DNA of 64,000 bases from CAXBBB01 sp963793245 (GTDB lineage Bacteria; Bacteroidota; Rhodothermia; Rhodothermales; BA12): assembly GCA_963793245.1 (NCBI GenBank), contig CAWBZG010000002.1:1481913-1545912 (forward strand), read 5' to 3'. Numbering within the stretch: the first letter of the stretch is position 1; every line of letters begins with the position of its first letter. A program made the position numbers and the translations under genes. The notes under the pieces were generated by a model. It ran no database searches. It was not told the DNA's origin and was given only the letters and a program-made list of their open reading frames with translations. This document shows, piece by piece, positions 63,969-64,000 of the stretch.

Positions 63969-64000
63969 GGGGCCATAGCTCAGTTGGTAGAGCGCTGCAA
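63969..64000 (+). tRNA. tRNA-Ala 5' part, cut by window end
   Basis: GGGGCCATAGCTCAGTTGGT continues AGAGCGCTGCAA, the 5' acceptor strand, D arm and start of the anticodon arm of a typical tRNA-Ala. The anticodon is not in the window; the sequence best fits the TGC type often found in or near rRNA operons. Confidence 0.8.

Noticed and set aside
1..64000. CRISPR array
   Set aside because: No regularly spaced direct repeats were found by reading; the repeats present are isolated palindromes and one widely spaced pair.

Overview
The window is a G+C-rich bacterial chromosome segment that most resembles the Rhodothermota / Bacteroidota side of the tree. This is an inference from several signs. Two C-terminal sorting tails of the type IX secretion kind are present. 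A TAnnTTTG-type promoter sits before a tRNA. There are TonB receptors with a carboxypeptidase-like N-terminal domain, a Reg_prop/Y_Y_Y sensor kinase, an H1-like small basic protein, a DUF3078-type outer-membrane protein and a YfhO-type membrane protein. Clear Shine-Dalgarno sites are scarce. Genes are dense on both strands, with many 4-8 nt start/stop overlaps.

Layout. 1-1.1 kb: the 3' end of an A+T-richer foreign-looking gene lies against the 3' side of a tRNA-Asp, which suggests the edge of a genomic island. 1.2-4.9 kb: NAD kinase, divergent from a flavin oxidoreductase and a membrane ferredoxin. 4.9-12.9 kb: a small barrel protein and a lipoprotein, an aldehyde dehydrogenase, a membrane metallopeptidase with a DUF3078-like protein, an H1-like protein, an amino-acid-kinase-like protein and MenE. 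12.9-14.9 kb: a partner-switch signalling operon (STAS, anti-sigma ATPase, receiver-PP2C). 15-16.9 kb: a tight operon of two microcompartment shell proteins plus a YbbR/CdaR-like protein. 16.9-24.5 kb: a surface glycan operon (flippase, glycosyltransferase, UDP-GlcNAc 2-epimerase, YfhO) that starts with plsC and gatC. 24.5-28.8 kb: a barrel protein, a membrane MutS-like ATPase, a TIM-barrel protein and FtsX. 29-32.3 kb: a large sensor kinase gene between two 102-bp direct repeats, one of which covers the ftsX start. 32.3-37.4 kb: prephenate dehydratase, ArgS, a lipoprotein and a GNAT-amidohydrolase fusion. 37.4-48.8 kb: two TonB receptors, each near an orphan type IX sorting tail, a UvrA paralogue, a Cys-rich secreted protein and a KefB-like antiporter fused to a UBP-type zinc finger. 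48.9-51.6 kb: rfbBAC. 51.6-64 kb: a secreted protein, class I aldolase, an AAA ATPase, a DivIVA-like protein, a YggS-like protein, a CPXCG protein, an ABC permease, EngB, aconitase and the start of a tRNA-Ala.

Sequence quality matters here. At least eight genes, including aconitase and prephenate dehydratase, need ten single-base corrections (eight extra bases, two missing) to read as full-length proteins. The total length of each gene fits this model. This looks more like residual long-read indel error than real decay, and frame-dependent conclusions should allow for it.

The most interesting items are the orphan shell-protein operon, whose second protein carries a C-terminal Rho_N/SAP-like domain; the repeat-flanked sensor kinase; the stranded sorting tails; the antiporter-UBP fusion; and a possible tRNA-Asp island edge. 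I saw no CRISPR array, rRNA gene or insertion sequence.
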